Of a stretch of DNA of 6,682 nt, positions 6,569 through 6,682 are shown piece after piece; position 1 is the first letter of the stretch; every line of letters begins with the position of its first letter. This DNA comes from Rhizobiaceae bacterium (GTDB lineage Bacteria > Pseudomonadota > Alphaproteobacteria > Rhizobiales > Rhizobiaceae), in contig CAJYRE010000557.1 of assembly GCA_913776675.1 (NCBI GenBank), forward strand, positions 1 through 6,682, in the 5' to 3' direction. Below the pieces are notes generated by a model, which had not been told where the DNA came from, ran no database searches, and saw only the letters and a list, made by a program, of their open reading frames with translations. The position numbers and the translations under genes are program-made.

Positions 6569-6682
6569 CCGCCACCATTCTTGTTGCCGATGATGATGCC
6601 GCCATTCGTACAGTTCTGAACCAGGCGCTCAGCCGTGCCGGATATGATGTGCGCATCACTTCCAATGCAGCCACCCTGTGGC
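6565..6682 (+). CDS. ntrC: Nitrogen regulation response regulator NtrC, N-terminal fragment
   Basis: Only the first 39 codons are inside the window; the gene runs off its right edge. The translation begins [20 protein letters not shown] and continues [19 protein letters not shown], the start of a CheY-like receiver domain; Asp9-Asp11 form the acidic metal-binding pocket. The full protein in this family would go on with the phospho-acceptor Asp, a sigma-54-activating AAA+ domain and a Fis-type DNA-binding domain; none of these is visible here. Assignment as NtrC rests on the receiver sequence and on direct coupling to ntrB: the ATG at 6565 overlaps the ntrB TGA (ATGA), with GGGAAA (6553-6558) as ribosome site. 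Confidence 0.92.
   Translation, partial: MTATILVADDDAAIRTVLNQALSRAGYDVRITSNAATLW

Overview
The window looks like chromosomal DNA of an alphaproteobacterium, most likely of the order Hyphomicrobiales (Rhizobiales; relatives of Brucella/Ochrobactrum, Rhizobium or Agrobacterium). This rests on three things: a fused IspD-IspF enzyme, a dusB(nifR3)-ntrB-ntrC gene chain, and a Coq10-type START protein with the 'MPKFETRR' opening near cinA. The taxon is inferred from gene order and protein style; no phylogenetic marker is present. I see no tRNA, rRNA, CRISPR, insertion sequence or phage gene, and most of the window is conserved core genome.

Layout. (1) 1-68: short leader with a perfect 8-bp hairpin and a weak promoter-like pair. 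(2) 69-1686, plus strand: two adjacent paralogous P-loop kinase-like genes of the 'topology modulation/FlaR' family (190 aa each, about 44% identical by hand alignment), followed almost directly by a coq10-like gene for ubiquinone binding. (3) 1702-4262, minus strand: ispDF (isoprenoid precursor synthesis), overlapped by 4 bp by a stand-alone cinA/pncC-type NMN amidase, then after 57 bp a polytopic membrane protein of unknown function. The coq10 and membrane-protein genes converge with only 15 bp between stop codons. (4) 4263-4427: divergent intergenic region. (5) 4428-6682, plus strand: dusB, ntrB and the start of ntrC, each joined to the next by an ATGA stop/start overlap.

How the genes relate. 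ispDF makes isoprenoid precursors, from which the ubiquinone tail is built, and Coq10-like proteins bind ubiquinone; the two operons thus touch a shared theme, although their adjacency may be only historical. dusB-ntrB-ntrC is the known nifR3-ntrBC operon: a tRNA dihydrouridine synthase cotranslated with the sensor kinase and response regulator of the nitrogen-limitation response.

The least ordinary content is the tandem pair of FlaR-like P-loop proteins placed in front of coq10, and the uncharacterised membrane protein. I do not see a clear new multi-gene system.
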